Positions 28,667-39,314 of a stretch of DNA of 64,000 nucleotides are shown here, piece by piece. The notes under the pieces were generated by a model. It did no database searches, was not told where the DNA came from, and saw nothing but the letters and a program-made list of their open reading frames with translations. A program made the position numbers and the translations under genes. This stretch comes from Bog-473 sp963807775 (GTDB lineage Bacteria > Actinomycetota > Acidimicrobiia > Acidimicrobiales > RAAP-2), in contig CAWECY010000017.1 of assembly GCA_963807775.1 (NCBI GenBank), forward strand, positions 434,001 to 498,000, read 5' to 3'. Each line of letters begins with the position of its first letter. Position 1 is the first letter of the stretch.

Positions 28667-28705
28667 GGATACCGAACCGCGGTTGGAGCCGCGGTCGGGG
28701 TGTCC
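28667..28705 (+). promoter_or_regulatory. Structured leader hairpin before metA
   Basis: An inner stem ACCGCGG (28676-28682) with CCGCGGT (28689-28695) closes a 6-base loop. An outer stem GGATACC (28667-28673) pairs with GGTGTCC (28699-28705), including one G-T wobble. The structure ends immediately before the GGAG ribosome site (28706-28709) of metA. It does not match the SAM-I, SAM-II or SAM-IV consensus as I remember them, so its class is open. A translational control role is inference. Confidence 0.5.
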
Positions 28706-28717
28706 GGAGCGCGTGTC

Positions 28718-29744
28718 ATGGCTAACAAAGCGAAGGTCGCAGCCCCCACTTGGGGGGAGATAGAGGGAAGGGGCGGGGGCCTCAAGCCCCAAGTGCGCGC
28801 TATGCCAGGACTTCAGGTGCTTCGAGTGGGCCTGGTCAACAACATGCCCGACGCGGCGTTCGAAGAGACGCACGACTCATTCGCCAGCCGGTTAGTCGGT
28901 AGCGACATGGGGGTGGAAACCGAGCTCCGTTGCTATCGAATTCCCGGGCTGTCTCCCGATCCCGCCAATTTCGACACCGGCTCTTACGCCTACCAAGATG
29001 TCGCGGATCTCTATCAAGATCCTCCTGATGCACTGGTGGTAACCGGTACCGAGCCCCTTACGCCAGAGCTCACTGACGAGCGCTACTGGGCCGACTTGGC
29101 CGCGCTGCTTCACTGGGCCGAGAAGACCGTACCGTCAACCTGGCTGTCGTGCCTCGCTGCACATAGCGCATTGCGGGCACTGGACCAGATCGATCGCGTG
29201 CGGCTGACGGTTAAGCGCAGCGGTGTCTTCCCCCAAGCGGTGAATCAGTCGCATCTCTTGGGTCGGGGACTCGGCGTGGTGGCCGCGTTCCCGCACTCCG
29301 CGTTGGAACGAGGTTCCGGGTACGTCGTTGCGTTCCGCAGGGTACGAGGTCGTCGTCGGCACCGGGGAGGAATGGACGGTGGCTGCCCGCGAACGTGCGG
29401 GGCACATGCTGGTGCTCGTACAGGGACATCCCGAATACGAACCCACCATGCTGTTGCGAGAGTATCGTCGGGATATGCGAAGGTTCGCTGAGGGCTTAAT
29501 TTCGACCCCCCCTCAGATTCCAGCGCAGTATGTGGACAAGGAGGGGGAGGGACTCCTGCGAGCTTGGATCAGTTCGGACAAGCGGTTATGTCCGGCCGAA
29601 TGGAGCCATGCTTTCCCGATGTCCGAGCTGGCCGATCATGTGGCGCTCAGCTGGACGGATACTGCCGTGCGGCTCTTCGCCAACTGGTTGGAGGACGCTC
29701 GTTCTCGCTCTCGTCCGTTAGTAGTCGGACGCGCGCGTGCGTGA
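28718..29744 (+). CDS. metA: Homoserine O-acyltransferase, MetA family (one frameshift)
   Basis: This enzyme activates homoserine by acylation, the entry to methionine synthesis. The first part has LRVGLVNNMPDAAFEETHDS, ALVVTGTEPL and the Cys-containing LSCLAAHSALRAL where the family carries its nucleophile. Near 29296-29302 the frame slips: the unshifted frame reads FPHSALERG, whereas the next frame gives RWNEVP, so removing or adding one base restores the expected HSRWNEVP motif. The rest (SAGYEVVVGTGEEW, LVLVQGHPEYEP) continues to the stop at 29744. Start ATG 28718 follows GGAG by 8 bases; GTG 28700 lies in the hairpin. Succinyl versus acetyl donor cannot be decided. It overlaps the next gene by 8 bases. 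Confidence 0.8.
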
Positions 29745-31008
29745 CGAGACGATCGCCATACACGCCGGCTATGAGTCCGATGGAACCCGAGCGGTCGCTG
29801 TTCCCATTTACCAGACCGTAGCCCATGATTTCATTGATGCCGACCACGCGGCTGATGTGTTCGATTTGGCTGCCCCCGGGTTCCACTACAACAGGATCAA
29901 CAACCCTACGGTCGGGGTCCTTGAAAGCCGGATGGCGGCCCTTGAGCAAGGAGTGGGCGCGCTCGCGCTTGCCTCGGGTGCTGCGGCCGTCCGGTACGCA
30001 GTGAGGAACCTGACGAACCAGGGCACAAGCGTGATCGCCACCCCACAGTTATACGGGGCGACGTACACACTATTCGCTCACCTGCTTCGGGAGGAGGGGG
30101 TCGAGGTTCGCTTCGCGGCCGACGAACGACCAGACTCACTCGAGCCGCTCATCGACGGGACGACTAGGGCGATCTTTTGCGAGACGATCGGCAATCCCGG
30201 AGGCAATATCGTGGACGTTCCGGCCGTCTGCGAAATGGCCCACGAGCACGGGGTTCCGGTGATCGTCGACAATACGGTGGCGACCCCCGTGCTGTTCAAA
30301 CCCATCGTGCACGGGGCGGACATCGTGGTCCATTCGCTCACCAAGTTCGTCGGTGGTCACGGCACCACGCTCGGAGGCCTCATCGTGGATGGTGGCCATT
30401 TCCCCTGGTCCCGACACGCGGAACGCTTTCCCATGTTCACGACGCCTGAGCCAAGTTTCCATGGTGTCGTCTATGTCAAGGACTTCCCCGAGAACGCGTA
30501 CATCGTCCGGTGCCGCACCGTCGGCATGCGCAACGGAGGGGCCACGCTGTCGCCCTTCAATGCCTTCTTGCTGTTGCAGGGTCTTGAGACGCTTTCCCTC
30601 CGGTGTGAGCGGCACCAGACCAACGCGGCGGCGGTGGCGCGCTGGCTCCGGCAAGACCACCGCGTCGCTTGGGTCAAGTGGTCGGGGTTCGAAGACGATC
30701 CACAACACAAGCGAGCCAAGAAGTTGTTCGGAGGGTGCTACCCCTCAATCCTCACCTTTGGAGTGGCGGGTGGTTACGCGGCGAGCATCGCGCTTTTCAA
30801 CCAGGTGAAGCTGTTCAAACGGCTGGTCAACCTCGGAGACGCAAAGTCACTGGTCAGTCACCCGGCCTCGACCACACATCGTCAGCTGAATGCGGACGAA
30901 CTCGACCGGGCAGGAATCTCGCCCGACATGATCCGCCTGTCGATCGGAATAGAACATATCGACGACATCATCGAGGATCTTGATCAAGCCCTCGGATCCG
31001 GCCCCTAA
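29737..31008 (+). CDS. O-acylhomoserine sulfhydrylase / Cys-Met PLP enzyme
   Basis: A 423-residue enzyme of the Cys/Met metabolism PLP family. The start has DETIAIHAGYESDGTRAVAV; FHYNRINNPTVGVLESRMAA is the classic substrate/PLP segment; IVDNTVATP carries the PLP-ring aspartate; and SLTKFVGGHG holds the Schiff-base lysine K203. The C-terminal LVSHPASTTHRQL supplies the substrate-carboxylate arginine. Together with the MetA-type enzyme it would turn acylhomoserine plus sulfide into homocysteine; a cystathionine gamma-synthase role is the alternative. GTG 29737 overlaps the metA stop, so the two are coupled. Confidence 0.85.
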   Translation: MRDETIAIHAGYESDGTRAVAVPIYQTVAHDFIDADHAADVFDLAAPGFHYNRINNPTVGVLESRMAALEQGVGALALASGAAAVRYAVRNLTNQGTSVIATPQLYGATYTLFAHLLREEGVEVRFAADERPDSLEPLIDGTTRAIFCETIGNPGGNIVDVPAVCEMAHEHGVPVIVDNTVATPVLFKPIVHGADIVVHSLTKFVGGHGTTLGGLIVDGGHFPWSRHAERFPMFTTPEPSFHGVVYVKDFPENAYIVRCRTVGMRNGGATLSPFNAFLLLQGLETLSLRCERHQTNAAAVARWLRQDHRVAWVKWSGFEDDPQHKRAKKLFGGCYPSILTFGVAGGYAASIALFNQVKLFKRLVNLGDAKSLVSHPASTTHRQLNADELDRAGISPDMIRLSIGIEHIDDIIEDLDQALGSGP

Positions 31009-31422
31009 GCCGAAAGGCTGCTCAACTTCGAGGGTGGCCTCATGTTCGCAGCACGGAGTTCCCTGGATACTGGCTGGAGGCGGGACAAGACGTGGTCGTC
31101 ATGTCGAGCACCAAATCCCGCTGGAGCTCGTGATCCAGCCCGGCCACGTGACCCCGCCCGAACCCGACCGTCCGCTGGGCTGTGCCACCACCCAAAATGC
31201 GTGGTGACGGGGCTGCTCAAGCCAAACGGGATAACTGACGACCCCCCTTGTGCTGGTTACCATCAACTTCGACGTCCCAACGGGTGGATTCTGTGCTCGC
31301 GAAGACCGGTGCCAATTGAGGGGGCTTCACCACCAAATCAGGTGGCCTCGCGGTGGTCGCGGCTACGTGGTGGCGCGACGGAGTAGCCTTCTAAACGGTG
31401 GGAACCTCCTGGTAGAAGGCTT
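31009..31422. other. Intergenic region, no gene seen
   Basis: 414 bp between the sulfhydrylase and the adenylating enzyme, both on the plus strand. No motif-bearing frame and no strong terminator were seen. The promoter of the adenylating enzyme should be here. Confidence 0.35.
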
Positions 31423-33024
31423 GTGAACGTGGAAACTTCCAGGTTAGATGTGAACCAGCGCGACAGTTTGCCTGATTTGGGTGATCGGTTGGACGCGCTC
31501 GATCTGATCCTCCGGCATGCCGTGAACCGGCCTGATGCGGAGGCCTTGAAGGATCAAGAGGGCTCTTGTAGCTACGCCGAGTTGCTGGCGCGAGTGAGGA
31601 CGACCGCGGCCGGGCTGGCCTCACTTGGTGTCGAACCAGGCGACCGCGTCGCTCTCTGGTTGCCCAACTCTGCCGCCTTTGTGATCACAGCGCTCGGGTG
31701 TCTGTGGCTCGGCGCGCCATTCGTCCCGCTGTCGTCAGACGATCCTCCCGCCAGACTTGCCCGGGTGGTAGCCGATTGCGATCCAACCTTGATCGTCCTG
31801 TCGAGTGACCGTGCCCAAGGGCTTGGGCCGACCGTGTTCGATGGCTGCCGCCTGGCTGACCCCGGCTCGCTCCTCCAAACTGGGGGTCGCGAGCCTCCGC
31901 AACAACGGGATCCCTCCAGGGACGCCTATGTCATTTACACCTCGGGCACCACCGGCTCGCCAAAGGGTGTGCGGATTCCCGAAACAGCGTTTCGCATGGC
32001 CATCACGAATACTGCCGATCTGGAGGGGCTCGATGCCACGACCAGGTCATTGTGCTTCTCGCCCTTCCACTTCGACGGTTCGTATGGGACGGTGTTCCCT
32101 ACCTTGGTCGCAGGCGGAGCGCTCGTGATACCGCCGCGCGAAAGGTTGCTGTTCGTCAAGCCCTTCTATACGGCCCTGTTCGAGGAGGGCATCACCAACA
32201 CCGGCTTCACCCCCAGTTATCTTCGTCTCCTCCTTTCCTGGTCTTCCGCGCCAAGCCTGTCGCGCACTTCGCTCAGAACCATAGGCCTCGGTGGCGAGGA
32301 GTGCGTCGCGTCGGATGTCGCCAGTCTCTGGGATCTGCACCCGAACGTACGAATTTTCAATCGGTACGGTCCGACTGAAACCGCTATCCAGGTCACGACA
32401 TACGAAGTTACACACGAAGACGTGCTATCCGGATCTGTGCCTATCGGATCACCGCATCCTGGAGTGACCTTTCACATCGTTGCCGAGGACGGCAGTTTGG
32501 TTCTCGGCCCCGGGGAAGTTGGTGAGTTGTACATCGGCGGGAACCAGCTCATGCGCGGTTACTGGGGCGATACCGAATTGACGACTCGTGTTCTGCGTGA
32601 TGATGTCGTTCCGGGGATCACGGTCTATCGAACCGGGGATCTAGTCAGTCGGGATCAGCAAGACCGCTACGTCTACGTGGGTCGCACTGACAGCGTCGTC
32701 AAGCGAAAGGGCGTCAGGGTATCGCTCCAAGAAATTGCTCGGGTACTGCGCGCAGTACAAGACGTTTCGGGTGCCCTCTGCTTAGCCGTCGACGAACACG
32801 GCCGGTTGGCCATCGCTGCCTTTGTCGAGGCAGGTCCCGACGTCACGGTGCCCCAACTCCTCGAGGTCATGCATCATGAGCTTCCGTCGGGCATGGTGCC
32901 CGACGAGGTGCACCTTTGGTCATCGTTTCCGATCAACTCGTCGGGTAAGGTCGATCGACATCGGCTGGCCGCTGAAGCAAAGCGGGTCATTTGGTCCAAG
33001 GCTGACGGAGGTGTCGAGCTCTAG
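31423..33024 (+). CDS. Adenylating enzyme (NRPS A-domain-like, free-standing)
   Basis: A 533-residue ANL-superfamily enzyme. Core motifs run in order: P-loop YTSGTTGSPKG (172-182), FHFDGS with D218, FNRYGPTETAI (A5), YRTGDL (A7), a hinge VGRTDSVVKRKGVRV (A8) and the catalytic lysine K509 in SGKVDRH (A10). An aspartate at the FD-S position usually holds the amino group of an amino acid in NRPS and DltA-type enzymes, so an amino acid substrate is favoured over a fatty acid. There is no fused carrier domain; the discrete ACP at 42335 is a candidate acceptor. Start GTG 31423 follows AGAAGG. Its stop shares the bases CTAG with the convergent heparinase gene. Confidence 0.85.
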   Translation: MNVETSRLDVNQRDSLPDLGDRLDALDLILRHAVNRPDAEALKDQEGSCSYAELLARVRTTAAGLASLGVEPGDRVALWLPNSAAFVITALGCLWLGAPFVPLSSDDPPARLARVVADCDPTLIVLSSDRAQGLGPTVFDGCRLADPGSLLQTGGREPPQQRDPSRDAYVIYTSGTTGSPKGVRIPETAFRMAITNTADLEGLDATTRSLCFSPFHFDGSYGTVFPTLVAGGALVIPPRERLLFVKPFYTALFEEGITNTGFTPSYLRLLLSWSSAPSLSRTSLRTIGLGGEECVASDVASLWDLHPNVRIFNRYGPTETAIQVTTYEVTHEDVLSGSVPIGSPHPGVTFHIVAEDGSLVLGPGEVGELYIGGNQLMRGYWGDTELTTRVLRDDVVPGITVYRTGDLVSRDQQDRYVYVGRTDSVVKRKGVRVSLQEIARVLRAVQDVSGALCLAVDEHGRLAIAAFVEAGPDVTVPQLLEVMHHELPSGMVPDEVHLWSSFPINSSGKVDRHRLAAEAKRVIWSKADGGVEL

Positions 33025-35096
33025 AAGGACCGAGCTCCAGACTCCGGGTGGAACTGGAGCACGGTCCTATAAGAATCCGAGCCGGCACCGCTGCAGAAGC
33101 CCTCTCCGACCACTACCCAAGTCGGCTGCTTCTCGCCGAAGCCGGAGGAATACCAACCGAGGACGGGGTCGCTCTCACCCTTCGAGAGCGACCAAGAGGG
33201 GCCTTTCGGCAAACAGAGGGTTGCGCTCCTCGTGAATGTTTCGCCCGACCAAGTAAGTTCGACGTCCTGGCTCGACCATTCGGGCACAGATGTCGGGCCC
33301 CAGATGGAAGGCCAGCCGAAAGGCATGGCTTCCCGTCGTCTCGAGGCGGTCGACGATCTCAATGCGCCGAAGCTGGCTGGCCAATCGCACCGACCGCACA
33401 TGGCGCACGGGTGGGGTGAGAGAACGATATCCGTCGTGCTCAGCGGACCAGTACGTCACAGACCCGTCGACGTCGGTCTCCAATTCGATCAGTGCGCTCC
33501 GCGCCTGACGGGTCCACAGGAATGGGCCGCCTGAGCGTGGACTGGCTCTGGCGGCCCACCTCGATGGTGTTGTGCGCCAGCGTGGAGCGGAAGTAGCTGC
33601 GCCAGCGGGGTTCGCCGTGGTAGCAGTACGTGCCGGGATCGGCGAGCACGTCCGTCCCGTCGTGCCGCACTTCGATCGCCAGCGCATCGGCGTGGGCGTG
33701 GGCGGCGATCGACAGGAACCCGTGGGGACCTGCATCGCACCGGCACCAGATCTCCTCGCCGTCTGATGGTGAGCTCCGCATCAGGGTCAGGCCGGCATCG
33801 GCGTAATGGTTCGGACGGCGTTCCGAGTGCTGCGTACGTCGACGATGCCCGGCCATGGACGCCAGGAGGGTGCTCGTCACCGTCGGGTCGCACCGTCGGC
33901 CACCAGTCGGGCGCGTCGAACAGGGCGTCGCCGATGGCGAGGAGGCCGGGCCACCGCTCGTCGCTGTCGGAGGATCGAGAACGAGAGCCATCCCGTCGTC
34001 CCCATCGCCATAGCCGGGGCGCGCGAAGCTTGACATCCACCGTCGCCGCGACCACGTCGAACATGCGGTAGAGCAATGCCCAGAGGTCGTCGGAAAGGGG
34101 ACGGTCCGGCCCAGTCCGCCTCGGCGGCCGCCACCGACGGCCAGCTCGGCGACGAAGCCGTGGTAGTCGAACGCCATCTCTCGGTTGACGCCACTCGGAA
34201 ATGTGTTGCTCGGTCAGCTCGCGCTCGAGGACCCGTGCCGGCTTCCTCGGCCCAGCGGCGGCTCTCGGCGAACCAGTCGAAGGCGAGCGCCGCCACCAGG
34301 AGGCCGGCGGCCTCGGCGATCACGTGGTTGTTGGCCGACGACCCCCGGCTCCGGAAGGACGCCAGGTAGTGCTGGTGCCACCAGATCTGGGCGAGTGCCA
34401 CCTCGTTGTGCTCGAAGAGCTCGAGCTGACTCCCTCCCAGCCCTCGAGCAGCCGGCGCACCCAGACCCAGCTGATCAGCCGCAGCCCGGCCTCGATTCCG
34501 CTTGTCCAGTGCACCCCCGAGAGGAACGGGTTCTGCGCCCACCAGGAGCGGAGATGGGAGGCCGCGCGTTCGGCATAGCGCTCGTCGCCGGAGAGGCGAA
34601 GGCGGCCGCGAGCACCGTCAGATGGTGCATGCGCGAGAGTTCCCAGATCTGCTTGACGTTCCCGGTGACGTCCTCGGAGCGGTGGTTGACCTTGAAGCAG
34701 TAGTCGACCTGAGGAGCCCGTCGTCCGGTCACTGGATCGAAGAACCAGTCCGGGTCCTCCATGTCCTGCCGCACGAGCCCCAAGGAGCTGCCACCGCCCC
34801 GCCAGTATCTCCTCGGCCGCGGCGAATCACCCGTCGACGCGCCTCGTCGGGGACGGCACAGCAGCGCCTCGTTCGGACGGAACCGTCCGAAACCGGCGCG
34901 TCCCCGGTGACGGTCCAGGGCCATGGTGCTTACGGTCGAGGGTCGCGAGCCCACGACTGTGGCGTGACACTCGGGCACGACCTGTCGCGGACGCCCACCG
35001 TCTGCGCCGCACGTGGTCGGAGATCCGCCACCTCACTTCGGACGCAGACATCTTCGACAGTCGCCGAAGGCGCCATTCGAGCTCGACCGAGTTCAC
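33021..35096 (-). pseudogene. Heparinase II/III-family protein, multiply frameshifted as sequenced
   Basis: The N-terminus VELEWRLRRLSKMSASEVRW (from GTG 35096) is typical of bacterial heparinase II/III proteins in polysaccharide loci. The helical (alpha/alpha) half follows in pieces: VKQIWELSRMHHLTVLAAAF, then HQHYLASFRSRGSSANNHVI, the usual NNH segment. Next comes the beta-sandwich core HAHADALAIEVRHDGTDVLA, DPGTYCYHGEPRWRSYFRST and AHNTIEVGRQSQS, with its metal and substrate residues. C-terminal strands end at 33021. At least five frame changes break it. These enzymes cleave uronic-acid-containing polymers by elimination, suggesting that the local polymer contains uronates. The start overlaps the upstream gene as GTGA. 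Confidence 0.7.
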
Positions 35097-37366
35097 GTTG
35101 CCGCCTCGTCCAGATCCGATCTCGAGTGCACGCGTGGCGGTCACAGCTGCTTGCGGTGTTCGACTGCTGACTGCCGAGCCTGCCGTGGCCAGGGTGGCAC
35201 GGGTCGTCGCACGTCAGCGAGTCCAAGCGAGATGGGCATCGGGCCACCGGTGCGCACGGCGTCGAGAAAGGCCTTGATCTCGGCGGCTTGGCCCTTGTCC
35301 GGTGAACCGAGATGCCGGCGGACGCGAGCGCGTGCGACCCGACCAGACGGTGGCCCGCCTGAAGTTGTCGAGTCGGGCGGTCCGCCCTCCGCTCGAGGCC
35401 TCGAAGGTCTCCTTGGGGAAGCGGCGGTGCGCGTTCGTCAGATAGGTGATGGTCGCCAGCGATCCGTCGCCGTAGCGAAGGCTCACCTGCATCTCGTCGG
35501 GACCACCGGCCGGCAATCGCCATGACCTCGACCGGATCGCTGCCGATCCACCAACTCAGGGTGTCCACGAAGTGGCCGCCCTCGCCGACGAACCGAGAAC
35601 CCTCGAGTTCGCTGTCCCGGTACCAGCTGTCCGACGCGAGCCGACCTGCGTTGACCAGGTAGCGGGCGTTCGTCGGCTCGGATGATCGACCGAACCGTGC
35701 CCGCATCTCCACAAGGAGCGGAGCGAATCGACGGTTGAAGCCGACCATGATCCTGTCGTTCCCGGTCGCGTCCACCGTGGCGAGAATCCGGTCGAGCTCG
35801 TCAGTCGTCAGAGCCAGCGGCTTCTCGACGAAGACCGCCTTTCCCGCTTCGAGCGCGCGGCACGTCAAGTCGGCATGCGCACTGTGTCGGGTGACGATGA
35901 AGACGGCGTCGATCGATCGGTCCTCGAGGACGGCATCCGCATCGGTGCCGGCATGCTGCAAATCCGAACTTGCGCTGCGCGTTGACGGCTGACAGCGAGC
36001 GGCGGGTGGCGACGTGTGCCAGCTCGACCCCCGGCTGCTTCACGAGGTGCGGAAGCAGCATGGACGACGCGTAGTTCCCGGCGCCGACGAAGCCGATCCG
36101 CAGGGCTTCCGCTCACGCCGTCCACGGCGGATCGGCGTGCGCCGGGAGTCGATCGCCTGACCGCCGTACCGGACGGCGCCTGCACGCGCCGGCCTGGCTG
36201 TGACTCGGACCTTCGAGATCGGCCTCCTCCGGCGCGTCGTACTCGAAGAGAAAGCCGACGCCCTGCAACACGCCCGTGCTGAGCTGCTCGTAGACGCTCG
36301 GCGCGTCCCGAGAGGGGAAAGATCCCGGCGATGAGCGGCTCGGGATCGATCTCCTTTCTGGCCACGGCATTGACGAAGCAGTGGAGATTGCGCCGCTCCG
36401 TCCATCGCACGTAGCCCGGCCGGGTAGTCGATTCCGTCGACCTCGTAGCTGGGGTCGTAGCGGCCCGGTCCGTACGAGCGGGAGAACCGGAGGTCGAGCT
36501 CCTTCTCGTAGTAGTCGTTCCACGGCAAGTCGAGCTTGCACTTGCCGATGTCGACGACCGTCGCCCGGTCGCGTGCGAGCCGTGCCGCCAGCTCCACCGG
36601 CTGGTTGGAAGAGCCGCCCGCGACCAGGAAGACCCGGTCGGCACCGAGCCCACCCGAGGCCTTGGACAGCGCCTGTTCCACCGCAGCCACGCCCGTCGTC
36701 GTCCGGTGCGGCGCACAGCAGGGCGCCGGCCTTCTCAGCCAGGCGGCATCGGTCCTGGTCGGGATCGAGGCCGACCACTTGGACCCCGGAGGCCACCAGC
36801 AGCTGGACGACCAACTGCCCGACCAGGCCGAGGCCGATGACACACGCGGTGTCCCCGATCTGGACGTTGCCCTGACGAACGCCCTGCAACGCGATCGAAC
36901 CCACGGTGGCGAAGGCGGCCAGCTGGGGCGAAACCCCGTCGGGCACCGCCACGCAGAGATTGGTCGGCACCCAATTGATCTCGGCGTGGAGGGCGAACTC
37001 GTTGCCGGCGCAGGCCACGAGCTGACCGACGGAGAACTCCTCGGCCCCCTTCCCCACCTCCTCGACGACGCCGGCCAGCGAGTAGCCCAGCGGCGAATAG
37101 GAGTCAAGGCGGTTCATCGCCTTCTTGTAGGTCGTGAGCGCGCCCTGTTGCTGAACGGTCTCGAGCACCTTCTTCACCTGGTCGGGCCGGGCTCGTGCCT
37201 TGCCGACCAGCGACATCTTGGACTCTCCGACCTTCATCAACTCGGTGCCAGTGGAGATCAGGGAGTAGAGCGATCGCACGAGCACCCCGCCGGGGGCACA
37301 CGAAGGAGCGGGCGCGTCGATCACGGCGAGCTCTCCCGAGCGGTAGTTCTGTGCAACTTGCTTCAC
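35094..37366 (-). pseudogene. Bi-domain oxidoreductase (MDR dehydrogenase + Gfo/Idh/MocA), frameshifted as sequenced
   Basis: Residues 1-350 are a zinc-type/medium-chain dehydrogenase: VLVRSLYSLISTGTELMKVG, SPLGYSLAGVVEEVG, and a Rossmann motif VIGLGLVGQLVVQLL. After about 36000 a Gfo/Idh/MocA oxidoreductase follows: DAVFIVTRHSAHADLTCRAL, the catalytic-lysine motif VEKPLALT, GFNRRFAPL, and GGHFVDTLSWW. The two halves joined in one gene of about 750 codons is an arrangement known from actinobacterial polysaccharide clusters. Frame changes near 36690, 36420, 36300, 36040, 35500 and 35270 interrupt it. It probably modifies a nucleotide-sugar or lipid-linked sugar. It starts 33 bases after asnB and overlaps the heparinase start. 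Confidence 0.7.
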
Positions 37367-37399
37367 CGGTCGTCCGACTCCCTTCTTGCAGGACCGGGG

Positions 37400-39311
37400 T
37401 CACAGCCCCACTCCAGCTCGACGGGTCTGGCGGTACCAGAACTCGAGGGTGAGCAGCTGCCAGATCTGCTTGGACCGGTCCTCTCGCCCCGACCGGTGCG
37501 TCCTCGACGAGCGCGGAGACGGCCGGCCGGTTCGAGGAACCCCGTGCCCACGAGTTCGCCTCCGAGCAACGAGTCGTCGATCACGTCACGCAGGTCTCGT
37601 GTCACCCACGCCCGGAGCGGCGCCGAGAAGGATGCCTTGGGTCGGTGCACGATCTCCTTCGGGAGCCAGGCCTCGGCGGCACGCTTCAACGCGACCTTTC
37701 CGCTTCTCCCGGAGACCTTCTCCTTGCCGGCCAGCGAGAACGCGGCCCGGAAGACCAACGGGATCCACGAACGGAACTCGCACTTCGGTCGACGCGGCCA
37801 TGCTGGCCCGGTCGGTGTAGGCCAGGTTGAGACCAGGGAGGAACATTCGGGTGTCCGCCAGGCACATGCGATTGACCTGGTCCGACATGCGGTTGTCCTC
37901 GTAGACCTGAAGATGCTGTGCAAGCACGTCGTCGATGTCGCGCTCGCAGCTCGGGGCTGAGGAGCGCCGCCAACTCAGTCGGGCGCGTAGAGGCTGTAGC
38001 TCCTGCGGAACGCCGCCTCTTCGGGAAGCTCGGCGAACGTCACGAATCGTTTGGCCCACCGGGCGTAGCGAAGGCCACGACCAGCAGCGGTCACCGGCAG
38101 GCGCTCGACGACGCCGTTCGTCGAGCGATGGACGAATGCGGGAAGTTCACGGTACCGCCCGGCCAGAACGCAGGCCACGTGCTTGCGGTACCCCCGAACA
38201 GCTCGTCCGCACCCATCCCCGACAGAAGGACCTTGACGCCGGCGGCGCGCGCCGCCTCCGACATGAGGAGCGTGTTGATGGCCGCCGGATCACCGGTGGG
38301 CTCGTCGAGGATGTCGACCATCTTGGGCAGCGAGCTCGACCACGTCGGGCTTGAATCTCGATCTCGTGCAGCTCGATGCCGTGGCGCTGCGCGATCTTCC
38401 GGGCGTAGACGGCATCATCCGGCATGGCCTCAAGCCGATGGTCCTCGGCTCGGAACGTGATGGTGTACGCGTCGATCTGGGGATTGGCCCGCTTCGCCAG
38501 CACGGTCACGATGCTCGAGTCGAGGCCACCGGAGAGGAAGCTCGACACCGGAACGTCGGCGACGAGGTGCGCCGTTCACCGAGTCTTCAATGACCTCCCG
38601 GAGGTCGTAGTCGGTCTCCTGAGCTGCCGCGGCCTCCTCGACGACGTCCCAATAGCGCTCGACGCGGTGCGTGCCGTCGGGACGGAACTCGGCCCAGCTG
38701 CCCGGCTGGAGCTTCTCGACGCCCCGCACCGAGCACATTTGGTCGGGCACCCAGTAGTAGAGCATCGACGCGACGAGCGCCTGCGGGATGCATGTGCAAG
38801 CTCGCAGCCGAACGCGTTCACCAGGGCCTTGAGCTCGGAGGCGAACACGACGCCGTCCTTCCGGCGGATGTAGTGCAGGGGCTTGATCCCGAACTGGTCG
38901 CGAGCGAGGAAGAGAGAGCCGGTCACTTGATCGAGCATGGCGAAGGCGAACATGCCTCGAAACCGTCGCAAGCACCCGGGTCCCCAGCGCCGCCATGCCT
39001 CGAGGACGACCTCGGTGTCGGACGTGGTCGTGAAACTGCGCACCGCGGCGACCAGTTCGGCTCTGATCTCCCGGTAGTTGTACAGCTCGCCGTTGTAGCA
39101 GAGCGACGAATGGTCGCTTGACCAAGGGCTGCTGGCCGTGCCGAAGATCGATGATCGAAAGGCGGCGGTGGGCAAAGTGCACGTCGATTCGCTCGTCGCG
39201 TGTAGGAGAACGAGCCTTCCTCGTCCGGACCACGGTGGTCGAGGCACCGGCCCATCATCTCGGTAGCCGCGCCCCGTCTACCTGCTGGTAGGCGCCGGCG
39301 ATGCCGCACAT
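37400..39311 (-). pseudogene. asnB: Asparagine synthetase-like amidotransferase, multiply frameshifted as sequenced
   Basis: ATG 39311 gives MCGIAGAY, exposing the catalytic Cys2 of the glutaminase domain. LDHRGPDEEGSF, CYNGELYNYREIRAEL and FLARDQFGIKPLHY follow in alternating frames. The synthetase domain has the PP-loop SFLSGGLDSSIV and LLSGMGADELFGG, then PKEIVHRPKASFSAPLRAW, and the tail ends RSKQIWQLLTLEFWYRQ with the stop at 37400. Length of about 640 codons is normal. In surface-glycan loci AsnB paralogs often amidate uronic acid carboxyls, which fits the dehydrogenase and heparinase in this operon. It begins 3 bases after the GT4 stop. Six or more frame changes are visible. Confidence 0.75.
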
Positions 39312-39314
39312 GGG

